Below are positions 18,470-27,672 of a stretch of 64,000 nucleotides of DNA, piece by piece (the stretch's first letter is position 1; each line of letters starts with the position of its first letter). The notes under the pieces are model-generated. The model saw nothing but the letters and a program-made list of their open reading frames with translations. It searched no databases and was not told the DNA's origin. Source of the stretch: Candidatus Poribacteria bacterium. GTDB lineage: Bacteria; Poribacteria; WGA-4E; WGA-3G. The position numbers and the translations under genes are program-made. Location of the stretch: contig JAPPIG010000131.1 in assembly GCA_028820635.1 (NCBI GenBank), forward strand, positions 62,001 through 126,000, in the 5' to 3' direction.

Positions 18470-18502
18470 TTGTTTTCTCCTTTGACTGATAAGTTCAGAG
18501 AT

Positions 18503-19558
18503 TTAGGTTTGAAGAACCTTGGGGGTGGCAACATCAAAACGTTCTGCAGCCTCAACGAGTCGATCCCACGTAGGTTCTTCTATCAGTATTCCCTCTTTTA
18601 GTCGTTTCTCACGGCTTCGTTGTTCAAATTCTCCTGGCACATAGATTTCGTCAATTCCTGGCAATCTCGCTGATGACTTAACCCACTCCGCAAGATATTC
18701 AATCTCCTGTTCATAGTCGGCTAAATCAATAAAATCCTCAATTTTAATTGCAAACATAACAATGCCGCTTGCGCCGCGCGTAGGTTGTTCACGGCTACAC
18801 CCTGCCCAAGAAAGACCGCCTGCAATGGCATCAATCATTACACCGAGTCCAAACCCTTTGTGCCCAAACTGAAATCCTCCGAGTGGCATGACAGCGGTAT
18901 CATTTGGTCGTTCACGAAACACGTTTGGGTCTGTTAAAGGGTTGCCGTCGGAGTCTATCATCCATCCTTCTGGTATTGGTTCACCCCGTGCAGACTGTAC
19001 GAGAAGTTTGCCGCCTGCGACTACGCTGAGCGTCATATCTAACAGAAGCGGTTCACCATTTGCCCGAGGCACGGATATGGCAATAGGATTAGGTGGTAGC
19101 CTTCGTGAAGTGCCGCCGTGTGGATGCATAAACCTACCTCCACCATTTAGCAAAACAATACCGATCATTCCTTCCCGTGCTGCAATTGGCGGATATTCAC
19201 CCATTCGTCCTGCATGCCCGCACCGATGTAAACCGACTGCACCGATGGTACAGGTTTTTGCCTTTTCGACTGCCATCTCCATTGCTTTGCGTGCAGCAAC
19301 CATTCCGAGTGCCCCGTTCACGTTGATAACTGTCGCGGCACCACTCTCTCTAACAATCTCCATTTTCTCTGCTGCCGGACCGCCAGCCATTCCACCGATA
19401 TAGTTCGGCGCGTTGATCACACCGTGTGAATCATGTCCCGCTAAATTAGAATCGACAACATGGTCACTGACGATGCGTGCATCTTCTTCGGTGCCACCTG
19501 CCCCCCGATAAATATCGTATACAAATTTTCTTAACACAACGTGAGATACAATCGGCAT
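18503..19558 (-). CDS. Ldh-family (malate/L-lactate/ureidoglycolate type) NAD(P)-dependent dehydrogenase
   Basis: The 351-aa cytoplasmic enzyme is of the LDH2/MDG2 family, which is distinct from classical LDH. The N-terminus has SDHVVDSNLAGHDSHGV with the family's His-Ser-His active segment. Then come ATVINVNGALGMVAARKAM and GLHRCGHAGRMGEYP. PLGGFQFGHKGFGLGVMIDAIAGGLS closes the nucleotide-binding part. The substrate is a 2-hydroxy acid not determinable here. AGGAG lies 6-7 bases before the ATG. No clear pathway partners are adjacent. Confidence 0.88.
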   Translation of the reverse strand: MPIVSHVVLRKFVYDIYRGAGGTEEDARIVSDHVVDSNLAGHDSHGVINAPNYIGGMAGGPAAEKMEIVRESGAATVINVNGALGMVAARKAMEMAVEKAKTCTIGAVGLHRCGHAGRMGEYPPIAAREGMIGIVLLNGGGRFMHPHGGTSRRLPPNPIAISVPRANGEPLLLDMTLSVVAGGKLLVQSARGEPIPEGWMIDSDGNPLTDPNVFRERPNDTAVMPLGGFQFGHKGFGLGVMIDAIAGGLSWAGCSREQPTRGASGIVMFAIKIEDFIDLADYEQEIEYLAEWVKSSARLPGIDEIYVPGEFEQRSREKRLKEGILIEEPTWDRLVEAAERFDVATPKVLQT

Positions 19559-20001
19559 AAATGTCTCCTTGCCGGAAATTTGGATTTACAAGATAAATTA
19601 GCCCAGTTTGCAAATGAGATTGCAGGTTTTGTAAGTATAGCATGTAGTGGAGAAATTTGCAACAGATTGTAAAAAGGACGGTATGTAAAATTTTGTCAAA
19701 GCCCACACATCTCTTATTGTAGGGTCAAATCAAGCTGAATGTGTATATGGTATTTGTGTTAATTCGCTCAGACAAATAATGTGTTAGTGCGGGGGATCAC
19801 ATCTCCCCCGCAAGGAGGAATAACAACTCTAAATGAATAGTTATTCGAGAGATTTTTGTTAGAACGCTAAATCAAGCGGCACACCTGTCGGCATTCCGCT
19901 TGTTTAGCATTGTCGCCTCTCCCATAGCGAGGTGTATACGTCTTTTGCAACATCGTCATCAACAGGAAGTCCGAATCGGCTCTTGGACTTTGCGCTACAT
20001 T
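19559..20001. other. 443-bp intergenic region with two hairpins
   Basis: No convincing gene is seen. GCGGGGGA-loop-TCCCCCGC lies at about 19788-19810. The inverted pair GCTAAATCAAGCGG / CCGCTTGTTTAGC lies at about 19868-19908. Neither is followed by a run of T in the direction of transcription, so I do not call terminators. The minus strand of 19910-19990 could encode a short peptide (FGLPVDDDVAK...) with no usual start. Confidence 0.45.
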
Positions 20002-21210
20002 TTAAAGCGATTCAAGAAAAGTGATGACCGCCTTTTGTTCTGTTTCAGATAGGTTGAAAAACGCTTCCTTCGCGTTTTGAGCCTCACCCCCATGCGCCCG
20101 GATAGCACCTTCAAGGGTGGTAGCGCGACCATCATGTAGGTAAAACGGTGTTCCACCAAGAAATTCCGCTACCAAGCGAGTGCCCCAAAGTGGTGCAGTC
20201 CGCCATTCTCTACCAGTTGCAGAACCATCAGGACGGTTGTCCGCCAACTCCTCTCCCATATCATGCAAAAGCAGGTCGGAGTAAATATGGGCATCAACTC
20301 TATCCAAAGCGGGTATAGAAGACGGTCCCGTCTGCATTGTTGGAACATGGCAAGCAGCACACTGAATCTTGCTGAAAAGTTTCTCTCCCTGCCTAACTTC
20401 TTCTGTTATCTCACCACGCGATGGTGGCGAAAGCAAACGCATGAAAACAACAATATCTATAACGGTTGCACTATCAACCTCTGGATCGGGAACTGAATCA
20501 CCAGTGTCGGAAGGTTCCTTTTCTAAAAAACCGTTGGTAATCCCCATGTCTTGCTGGAAAGCCGTCGCGGTCTGTTGGACTAAAGATGTAACTGCTGCTT
20601 TTCGTCCAAACCTACCCAGTTGTTCACCTGGTCCACCACCAATTTCAGTAGTTGGAACAAAATCGGATGGGATACCCCAGTGCGGTCTACCAGAAATACC
20701 GTCGCCATCAGCATCAAACTCATCGGCGTAAGATAAGATCGTTTCAACTGGAATATTTTCTATAAGTCCCAGACCGAAAACAGGTGGCGGGAGTCGCGTT
20801 GATTTATCAACACCCGCGGGAAGAACTTCGTAAGGAACGCCGGGAATGGTTTTGTCTTGGAACTGAGGACCACCCATATCAATCATAAGATCGTGTCCTC
20901 TGCTAAATCGTATGAGTGCTAAATCTGGTGTGCCTCTGCCGTTTTCTGGATGGCAACCTACACAACTCATATTATTGAAGATTGGACCTAACCCTTCTTC
21001 CACTAAAAATGCCTTCTGGAATGCCTCCTCTCCCCGTATGAATGTTGCATTCAAATCATAGGACAGCATACCAAAAGGCGTCGTAAAATTATCTCTTTCA
21101 AATTCACCTTCGTCTATAATTATCGGTAACTTAATATTAATCCTATCACTACATCCAGTAACACTTATGAGTGCCGAAAAAACAATAAATAGTGTGCAAA
21201 AACTTTTCAA
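20002..21210 (-). CDS. DUF1111 di-haem oxidoreductase-like lipoprotein
   Basis: The protein is about 402 aa and lipid-anchored (lipobox SVTGC). It has two c-type haem sites, SCVGCH (about residue 83) and QCAACH (about 285). DUF1111 proteins resemble di-haem peroxidases (MauG/CcpA-like) and are often found with iron or biopolymer metabolism. The open frame begins at TTG 21216, but that codon is only 2 bases from the GGGGAGG site. TTG 21210 (MKSFC) has 8 bases and a better signal peptide, so I chose it. It is exported and acts in the periplasm or on the outer face. Confidence 0.85.
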   Translation of the reverse strand: MKSFCTLFIVFSALISVTGCSDRINIKLPIIIDEGEFERDNFTTPFGMLSYDLNATFIRGEEAFQKAFLVEEGLGPIFNNMSCVGCHPENGRGTPDLALIRFSRGHDLMIDMGGPQFQDKTIPGVPYEVLPAGVDKSTRLPPPVFGLGLIENIPVETILSYADEFDADGDGISGRPHWGIPSDFVPTTEIGGGPGEQLGRFGRKAAVTSLVQQTATAFQQDMGITNGFLEKEPSDTGDSVPDPEVDSATVIDIVVFMRLLSPPSRGEITEEVRQGEKLFSKIQCAACHVPTMQTGPSSIPALDRVDAHIYSDLLLHDMGEELADNRPDGSATGREWRTAPLWGTRLVAEFLGGTPFYLHDGRATTLEGAIRAHGGEAQNAKEAFFNLSETEQKAVITFLESL

Positions 21211-21216
21211 TCCCAA

Positions 21217-21661
21217 TACCTCCCCTGCATTATAGAATTTAGATTTGTAGTGCCGCGGTTGATTAAACGCGGCACGTATGATAAAATGTCTTTCAGATCC
21301 GGCGGATAAACATCAAAATCCCGCCTTCTACAGAAAACTAAACCTCAAGACTACATTAAGACAACCTTAATTAATAATATATCAAAATTATTGATATAAC
21401 TCAATACGGCTAATTGTATTCCTGTTTACCCTAAAAGTCAAATTAAATCTGCCAAAAATGTTAGATTTGCTTGAAAAAACACATAATTTTAGAATTTTAA
21501 GCGTTAAGAACTTTAAGAAATTTAGTAGTTTTGTCGGACGCAAGAAAACTTGATTAAAAAAAGATCTTTTGATATAATTTAGTTAATTCTATTCTAAATG
21601 TGTCTATTTAGCCGAAATTAGTAGTGTTAGGAACCACAGCTTCCATATTGTCTTTTCTATC
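21217..21661. other. 445-bp AT-rich intergenic region between divergent genes
   Basis: It separates the minus-strand DUF1111 gene from the plus-strand primase-like gene. A GTGCCGCG / CGCGGCAC hairpin lies at 21251-21276. The rest is markedly AT-rich, unlike its surroundings, with one good promoter at 21550-21578. Confidence 0.6.
21550..21578 (+). promoter_or_regulatory. sigma-70-type promoter for the primase-like gene
   Basis: TTGATT (21550-21555), a 17-base spacer and a perfect TATAAT (21573-21578) lie 84 bp before the ATG of the primase-like gene. Seen by eye; no start-site data. Confidence 0.6.
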
Positions 21662-23029
21662 ATGAATCCCTTAAAAGATCTTATTCAACGTTGTCATCAA
21701 CGACATAAAAACCCGCTTCGCCAGCGGAAGACAGTGGTAGCACCCGCACTGTACAATAAGGGTTATCCCTATCACTTCACAGTGTATTGCGCGCACAGAT
21801 ACCCAATGCTACTCACTGATTTGGAAACAGCAAACATCTCATTCATGCCCATAGGACAGGCACCAGATAGCGATCATGGTCCACGGACCTTGGGCGGCGA
21901 ATCTTTCTTAAGACGTCAGGGAACACAAGACTGGGGAATGAGACGATGGCATGCATCCTGGGGTATTCAGGTTTATACTGGTATTCCATCCGAACGCGAG
22001 GGCGCACGATGGCATGACTTTGATTTTACATATAAGGCTATTTGTGTTTCCCCTGATGCTATTCTCACGTGTATTGAGGCACTTGTTGACACTGTTCCAA
22101 ACCCATTATTAACGATGTCAAAATCTGGAGGATTACGCTTTTCTTGCCGGGTGCCGAATTACCTGCATCCAAATACCGAGAAAGCGAAACTTTACATCTA
22201 TAAACACACGCCAACTTCGGATAAATCTGACCAACGCGATCTGTATCTTGAAATCTTTGGTGAAGAAGGTTACAATCGTTGGGATGCGCGTTATGAAATT
22301 CTGCTTGGCAATCTGTTTGACCCACCTATTGTTGATAAAGAGGTTGTCTTTGCCCCTATTGATGCGCTTCGTGCTGCACTGCATGAACCCGCCCCCGAAA
22401 AAATAACAGAAAAACAAATTGCCACTGAAGTTCCATTTTCTCTGGGTTCGCATAATCTTGATCTTGCAAAAGAGACACTTGTAAAGCACGGTTTTTCTTA
22501 TGTCCGACAAGATAACGGTTCCCATCTTTGGATCCCACCTAATAGTGAGGTTGACGACAAATACATATCGCTATGGGAAAATGAAGAGGCGGTATGGTTA
22601 CGTGCCTCAACCACCGATATAGGACTTCCTACGCAATCAACACCAATAACGGATATATGGCACGACACAGGAATTATGCCACCGGCACCTCTTGCTGGTA
22701 TACCAGTGCCTGATAAGGTGCAAATAGTTCGGGAAGGAAAACTTAGTCCATTATCGATAAAACGCCCTTCTCCTGTGTTGTACAAGTCAGAACAAACAGA
22801 AAAAGTTTATAAGACACTCGAAAAGAACGGCGTTCAGATACAGGAAATTTTTGACCGGACAGACCGCATCCTCGGACTGATTGCGGAGGCAGGCACAGAA
22901 AAACACTACGATGCAGTATCCGATGCCAGCAACGGTGGTACAACTTGCTTAAACATGCCAACCTACAAATTAGCTGAAAAGATAGAAAACCGTTATCAAA
23001 ACCAAAACATTCCATTATACGAACGCTGA
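21662..23029 (+). pseudogene. N-terminal half of a primase-helicase-like gene, ended by TGA
   Basis: The 455 codons hold a PrimPol/AEP-like region. WHDFDF (Asp119, Asp121) fits the DxD metal motif, and SKSGGLRF (about 153-160) stands where AEP enzymes have their second motif. RWDARYEILLGNLFDPP follows. The last 50 residues (FDRTDRILGLIAEAGTEKHY) look like the start of a helicase: G411-T-E-K-H415 is where Walker A GTGKT would be, so it is degraded. The frame ends at TGA 23027-23029. After three more sense codons an ATG opens the next reading frame in the same phase. I therefore read it as one gene of about 1127 codons with one nonsense codon. A two-gene operon with a split helicase is the alternative. 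Confidence 0.6.
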
Positions 23030-23038
23030 AAACCTCGA

Positions 23039-25045
23039 ATGTACCTGTGGGAGCAGGTGAAAAAGATACCTATCGACGTTCGCATGGCAACACCATTTCA
23101 ATTGGGTAATGTCTGTGAAGATCCGGAAAGGTGCGATGCGATTGAAGAAAAAGGGGGCGATGCGCGCGAAAGTATCTGTCCACAATGTCCTGTCTATACG
23201 CAATGCCAACAGCGCGGATTTTTATCACAAGCATCCACATTAAAACACGCCAAAACGCAGATAGTAGCACTTCCCGAACTTTTTTTCGATCCACAACACG
23301 CTGAAATGGCAGAAGAAATCCTCATACAGATGGATGAGAAGGAAAGGCTTTGCATTATCGACAGAACACAAGCGTACAAACTGTTTCCCGTATGTAAGTT
23401 ATCCCAAAAATTATTGAAAGAATGGAGTGTGAACTGGCAAGGGACTGCCTTGGGAAATTTTGCTAAAGCGTTGATGCATGCCGTAGAAATCAAAAACAAA
23501 CCGCATGCGAATGCTGTTAAGCGAATCCGCACAGTAATACAAGCGTTTGAATGGCAACAAGAAAGACTCATCAAACAGATGTGTCAAGTCAATGTGAGAG
23601 GGAAGGTGATTGAACAGGGTTTTGTCGATCCCGATACAGGAAAGCAATTAGCACAATTTACTATTGAGTTTGAAGGGGACGCTTTTGCGTATATTCCTAT
23701 TGACAAAAACGCTGAAAAGAAACTTACAGCAATGAAACTGCCTGTTTTTGGCTTCAAGCGTTTTGCCCTTAATGAAGAAATAAAAATATTGATGTCCATG
23801 GCGCAAGCGATCCAATTGGGTATTTTTGCTGTAGAAACCGTCAAAGACATTCGGAAATTACCGACAATCTGCCCAGATTCAAACTGGACGTTTTGGCATC
23901 AACTCAAAAGTTTCTTCGCACACTACACGCGGGATGCCGATGCACCAATACGGTGGAATGGAAAAACCTTGAGGTTCTGGGTACCACCAGTGCTGCACCC
24001 AAACGTAAAACGTCTGTTGTTAATGTCGGTAAACCTCTCCGAACAACATCTTCGTAGAGCATTCCCAAATGAGAAAATTGAGGTGCATCACACCGAACCA
24101 ACAGCATGGGTTGCGGAAAACAAAGTCTTTCAGATTCGCACAGGCACCTATCCACGAAAAACGATTTTAGATTACAACAGTAACTGGGACCTCATCGGTT
24201 TGTCTAAAATGGGACAGCGCTTTTTCCGTGGTATCCGGGCTGAAATTGAAAGCGATCCAAGCGTTAAACATTCAATCATCACTTATAAGTCAATTGCCAC
24301 ACGGTTATCAGACGTCGAAAAAAAGAAGAATGTTTGTTTCGTAACACATTTCGAAATGATGGACAGTTTGCACACCGCTTTTGAAGAGACACATGTTCTC
24401 TGGATCATCGGCACACCCGAACTACGACAAGAACTTATTTGGCAGCGAGCACAAATCTTATTCGGAAACGACAAAGATCCTCTTTCCTATGAAGAAGACA
24501 TAGAATTCGGCCATTATAAAGACGAACGTATCCAGAGTGTTTATGAGCAGAATGTCGTCGCCAAACTCTCGCGTATTGTAAAGCGTGCCAAGTTAGATCA
24601 GTTACCGAATAAGAAAGTTATATTAGTCTCCAGTTTGGCACTGCCCCAAATCACCGACAAACCTGAAACACTTCTTTTTGACTGGGAAGACTTTGAAGTT
24701 GCTGGTGGACTTGACAAACTGCCGGAAGTGATAGCGACGCGCGAACGTTTTGAAACAGAACGCGATAATTTGACTGTTGAATCCAGCAGAGAAAAAGTGG
24801 AGGAAATCTTAGGATGCTCAGCGAGACAAGCAAACCGTGTGCTACAAAAACTTAGGGGAGGCACCCCACTTCGAATTCCCTTCCGAGAGCAAATCCTATC
24901 CCTCCTTGCCGATGGCGAGAAAAAAACAGCAGAATTTATTGATACTATTGAAGGACATCCAAAAGCAATAAAAAATGAACTCAGTCGTCTTGTAGATACG
25001 GGTGAAATTGTACGGGTTCAATGGGGTATTTACACCCTTCCGTAA
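23039..25045 (+). CDS. C-terminal helicase-like half, with Cys cluster and winged-helix tail
   Basis: The 668-aa frame is in the same phase as the preceding one. It opens at what would be the middle of a helicase: Cys26, 32, 47, 50 and 56 (CPQCPVYTQC) recall the Fe-S cluster of XPD/DinG helicases. CIIDRTQA (Asp109) stands at the DEAH position. RIVKRAK (512-518) stands at the QxxGRxR motif VI position. All three differ from the consensus at key residues. After WEDFEVAGGL comes a C-terminal winged-helix pair (about 570-668, REQILSLLADGEKKTAEFI). Without Walker A it should not hydrolyse ATP. No SD is evident at the ATG. Family placement is inference from motif order. Confidence 0.5.
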   Translation: MYLWEQVKKIPIDVRMATPFQLGNVCEDPERCDAIEEKGGDARESICPQCPVYTQCQQRGFLSQASTLKHAKTQIVALPELFFDPQHAEMAEEILIQMDEKERLCIIDRTQAYKLFPVCKLSQKLLKEWSVNWQGTALGNFAKALMHAVEIKNKPHANAVKRIRTVIQAFEWQQERLIKQMCQVNVRGKVIEQGFVDPDTGKQLAQFTIEFEGDAFAYIPIDKNAEKKLTAMKLPVFGFKRFALNEEIKILMSMAQAIQLGIFAVETVKDIRKLPTICPDSNWTFWHQLKSFFAHYTRDADAPIRWNGKTLRFWVPPVLHPNVKRLLLMSVNLSEQHLRRAFPNEKIEVHHTEPTAWVAENKVFQIRTGTYPRKTILDYNSNWDLIGLSKMGQRFFRGIRAEIESDPSVKHSIITYKSIATRLSDVEKKKNVCFVTHFEMMDSLHTAFEETHVLWIIGTPELRQELIWQRAQILFGNDKDPLSYEEDIEFGHYKDERIQSVYEQNVVAKLSRIVKRAKLDQLPNKKVILVSSLALPQITDKPETLLFDWEDFEVAGGLDKLPEVIATRERFETERDNLTVESSREKVEEILGCSARQANRVLQKLRGGTPLRIPFREQILSLLADGEKKTAEFIDTIEGHPKAIKNELSRLVDTGEIVRVQWGIYTLP

Positions 25046-25506
25046 CGAAAAGACAAAGTAAACATCTTTCCTACCTCTTTTAAACCCATCCCAAAACCAC
25101 ATAGGCGGGTTTGTAATACCATTTCTAAATAATGGGACATTATTTCATAAATCGGTTTGTCCGAATGCAACCCCCTCTTCTGTGGGAGCGACCTCCTGGT
25201 CGCGACCAGGAGGTCGCTCCTACAAAGAAACTCAAGATCGGAATGATACTTTATCAATTAGAAATGGTATTAGAAACCCTCCAACAAGAGTTGTCGGGTG
25301 TCGTTTCGCTCTACCCGACCTACAATACTGCGAATCTTGTTTATTCAGTCTGATAGATGCGATTTTCTAATCGCATCTACCGGGGGTATTCACTAATTGG
25401 ACTTTACCATAAAAACAAACGCCTATAATCAGGAACACTCGTTTGCAAATCTTGATATTTCAAGGTATACTTAATAAAAAACAAATAGATAGGTAGGATC
25501 CAAATA
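25046..25506. other. 461-bp intergenic region built from palindromic repeats
   Basis: No gene is seen. It holds the element at 25114-25272, a GTCGGGT..GCTCTACCCGAC repeat at about 25306-25328, and the hairpin AGATGCGATT-TTCT-AATCGCATCT at about 25356-25379. An AT-rich leader of the ArsA-type gene follows. Confidence 0.6.
25114..25272. repeat. 159-bp inverted-repeat element with a perfect 36-bp central palindrome
   Basis: The ends TAATACCATTTCTAA (25114-25128) and its exact complement (25258-25272) enclose a perfect 36-base palindrome at 25185-25220. One arm is GGAGCGACCTCCTGGTCG. The structure suits a MITE or REP pair. Similar GGAGCGA(C/T)CTCC units occur at 27605 and 56886. Confidence 0.75.
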
Positions 25507-26685
25507 GTGCGTATTATTTTTTACACAGGCAAAGGAGGTGTCGGTAAAACAACCATCTCTGCTGCAACAGGCATTAAGTTAGCATCACTCGGATATAAAA
25601 CGATTGTCATCTCACTTGACGTGGCACATTCACTCCGCGATTCTTTTGATAATGAGGCACTTCTCATTGCACAGCCTACTGAAAAACAGATACAAATTCA
25701 GGAGAACCTCTGGATACAAGAAATCAATGTTCAAGAAGCCATTGTTGAATACTGGGATGAAGTCTACAACTACATCCGTTCTCTACTGAATCGTTCAGGT
25801 CTGGAAACGCTCGTGGCAGAAGAGATAGCGGTGTTTCCGGGGATGGAGGAGATATGTGCACTTCTTTACATTAACCAGTATGTCCGTGAAAATACGTACG
25901 ATGTTATTATCCTGGACTGCGCGCCGACTGGTGAATCGCTGCGGTTCGTTAGTATCCCAACGACGCTTGAATGGTATATGAACCGCATCTTCAAATTAGA
26001 ACGTAACCTCGCCAAACTTGCAGGACCTATTATTGAAACAGTTAGCTCTGTCCCAATACCAAAGGACGCATATTTCCAAAATATACAGAACCTTTTCAAT
26101 AAATTAGAAGGTATTGATACTGTGCTAACAGATCCGAAAATCACAACAGTGCGCTTGGTAACAAATCCAGAAAAAATTGTCATCAAAGAAACACAACGAG
26201 CATTTATGTACTTCTGCCTTTACGGGTTATGCATTGATGCGGTCATCATCAATCGTATTTTCCCTGAAGGCATTGATGCCAAGTTTTTTGAAATCTGGAA
26301 ACAGACACAACAGCAATATATAGAGGAAGCCGAAAACTATTTTTCGGGTGTACCGATATGGAAGGTAAATCTTTTTGATGATCAAATTATTGGAGAAACA
26401 GGACTCCGTAGATTGGGAGACATCCTCTATCCGAACCTTGACCCAGCAGAAAAGTTCTCCGAACAGAGTCCGTATCAATTCCGGAAAGTTGATGATGTTT
26501 ATCAACTTGTGATGCAACTCCCGTTTTTAACCAAGCAAGAGGTTCACCTCACCAAACATGGCGATGAGTTAATCGTTACGATTGGCGGTTTTAAGAGACA
26601 TGTTGCGCTGCCACGAAGCCTTGCAAGTACCAAAACAACAGGAGCAAAACTCACCGAACGCCAACTGGTTATCACGTTTCAATAA
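25507..26685 (+). CDS. ArsA/GET3-family ATPase with C-terminal HSP20-like domain
   Basis: The 392-aa protein starts at GTG and has the deviant Walker A GKGGVGKTT (8-16). Switch segment LDVAHSLRDSF is followed by LDCAPTGESLRF. Instead of a second ATPase half it ends with a short ArsA_HSP20-like beta domain (about 345-392, LTKHGDELIVTIGGFKRHV). Bacterial single-domain ArsA proteins with this tail have no proven role. Arsenite export is unlikely, as no arsB or CxxC metal site is seen. Tail-anchored or membrane-protein handling is possible. A membrane protein gene follows 47 bp on. Confidence 0.85.
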   Translation: MRIIFYTGKGGVGKTTISAATGIKLASLGYKTIVISLDVAHSLRDSFDNEALLIAQPTEKQIQIQENLWIQEINVQEAIVEYWDEVYNYIRSLLNRSGLETLVAEEIAVFPGMEEICALLYINQYVRENTYDVIILDCAPTGESLRFVSIPTTLEWYMNRIFKLERNLAKLAGPIIETVSSVPIPKDAYFQNIQNLFNKLEGIDTVLTDPKITTVRLVTNPEKIVIKETQRAFMYFCLYGLCIDAVIINRIFPEGIDAKFFEIWKQTQQQYIEEAENYFSGVPIWKVNLFDDQIIGETGLRRLGDILYPNLDPAEKFSEQSPYQFRKVDDVYQLVMQLPFLTKQEVHLTKHGDELIVTIGGFKRHVALPRSLASTKTTGAKLTERQLVITFQ

Positions 26686-26732
26686 ACTTTCAGTAAAGTT
26701 ACACGTCTCATATTGCGCCTTTAAAGGAACAA

Positions 26733-27428
26733 ATGTTTATCAAAACAGATAAAGCGGTACTTACTGTAGTCTTTACAACATTTTTGACGTTCTTATTACT
26801 GTTTCTACTGCCGATCAGGGACTTAGGAATTGGTGCTATTTGGTGGCTTTATCCAAACTTGCTGCTGGCAATCGGATGGTTCGGTTATCTCATTCAATTT
26901 AATCGAAATACCACTGGGGATGAATCGTCTCAACTACTGCTACATAGCGTATTGTTTGGATTCTCTGCAACGGTAACATATCTACCAATGGACTGGCTAT
27001 TTTCAAGAAAATTGCAGTTTATCGTCTACCGTAGTTCAGACTTTTTGGGAAATGTAACGACCCCGATTGCGTTGATAATATCTTGGGGGCTTTTTGCTAC
27101 GTTAGTTGTCTACTGCTACCACCGACTTCAAATGCTTAGTCTACACCATTTTGTTGCTTCAGGCATAACCGGGTTAATAGCGGCAATCGGGAGTATCGTT
27201 ATTTACGGATTAGGAAAAGAATTATGGGAATGGAACGCCTTGCGTGTTGAAAATATTCCGAACATCGCATCAGTCCCAATCTTTATACCGATTACATTTT
27301 TGCTTACTTTCACCCTCTGTCCTTATTATTTCCACCGCCAGCAGCATGCATTGATAGCTGGAATAAGGTGTGGGCTTTTCATGGGGATAGTGATGTTTTT
27401 GAGTTTTCTCATCTTTTGGAGGCTATAA
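26733..27428 (+). CDS. polytopic membrane protein of unknown function
   Basis: The 231-aa protein is not recognised. About seven hydrophobic helices span nearly all of it: 8-28, 31-55, about 70-90, 105-128, 135-158, about 180-200 and 208-229. No enzyme motif is visible. It follows the ArsA-type ATPase by 47 bp on the same strand, so the two may be cotranscribed and work together at the inner membrane; that link is inference. Confidence 0.6.
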   Translation: MFIKTDKAVLTVVFTTFLTFLLLFLLPIRDLGIGAIWWLYPNLLLAIGWFGYLIQFNRNTTGDESSQLLLHSVLFGFSATVTYLPMDWLFSRKLQFIVYRSSDFLGNVTTPIALIISWGLFATLVVYCYHRLQMLSLHHFVASGITGLIAAIGSIVIYGLGKELWEWNALRVENIPNIASVPIFIPITFLLTFTLCPYYFHRQQHALIAGIRCGLFMGIVMFLSFLIFWRL

Positions 27429-27596
27429 AGCAAATTAGTTATAGTTAACGGATGACAAATTACAGATTAGACATGTGGATTTTAACTCAACCATCTTTAG
27501 AATTTTGGCTTGAAAGAACCAATAATGGTAGATTTTAGACTTAATTAGACATTATTCACCTATAGGGAACACCGATTCCCGACTACGAATGGCTTG

Positions 27597-27659
27597 GTCG
27601 CGATTCGGAGATCGCTCCTACAAGTGAGGTGTATAATTATTTCAATAATTCACCATAAA
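27597..27659 (-). repeat. 63-bp dispersed repeat, copy A (in hslV leader)
   Basis: In reverse orientation this matches 56845-56907 at about 58 of 63 positions with no gap. It contains ATTATTTCAATAATTCACCAT and an AGCGATCTCCGAATCGCGAC block. It ends immediately before the hslV ribosome site, so it forms part of the hslV leader. Confidence 0.75.
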
Positions 27660-27672
27660 GTTAGGAAAAAAC

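Noticed and set aside
18888-19403. 171-codon plus-strand frame opposite the Ldh-type gene
   Set aside because: Shadow of conserved coding sequence; no SD and no recognisable protein features.
19910-19995. Possible short peptide gene on the minus strand (FGLPVDDDVAK...)
   Set aside because: Fewer than 30 codons with no suitable start or SD and no known match; possibly a relic of a gene end.
27505-27535. CTTGAAA motif upstream of hslV as a possible heat-shock promoter
   Set aside because: No matching CCCCAT-type -10 lies at proper spacing, and sigma-32 rules may not apply to this phylum.
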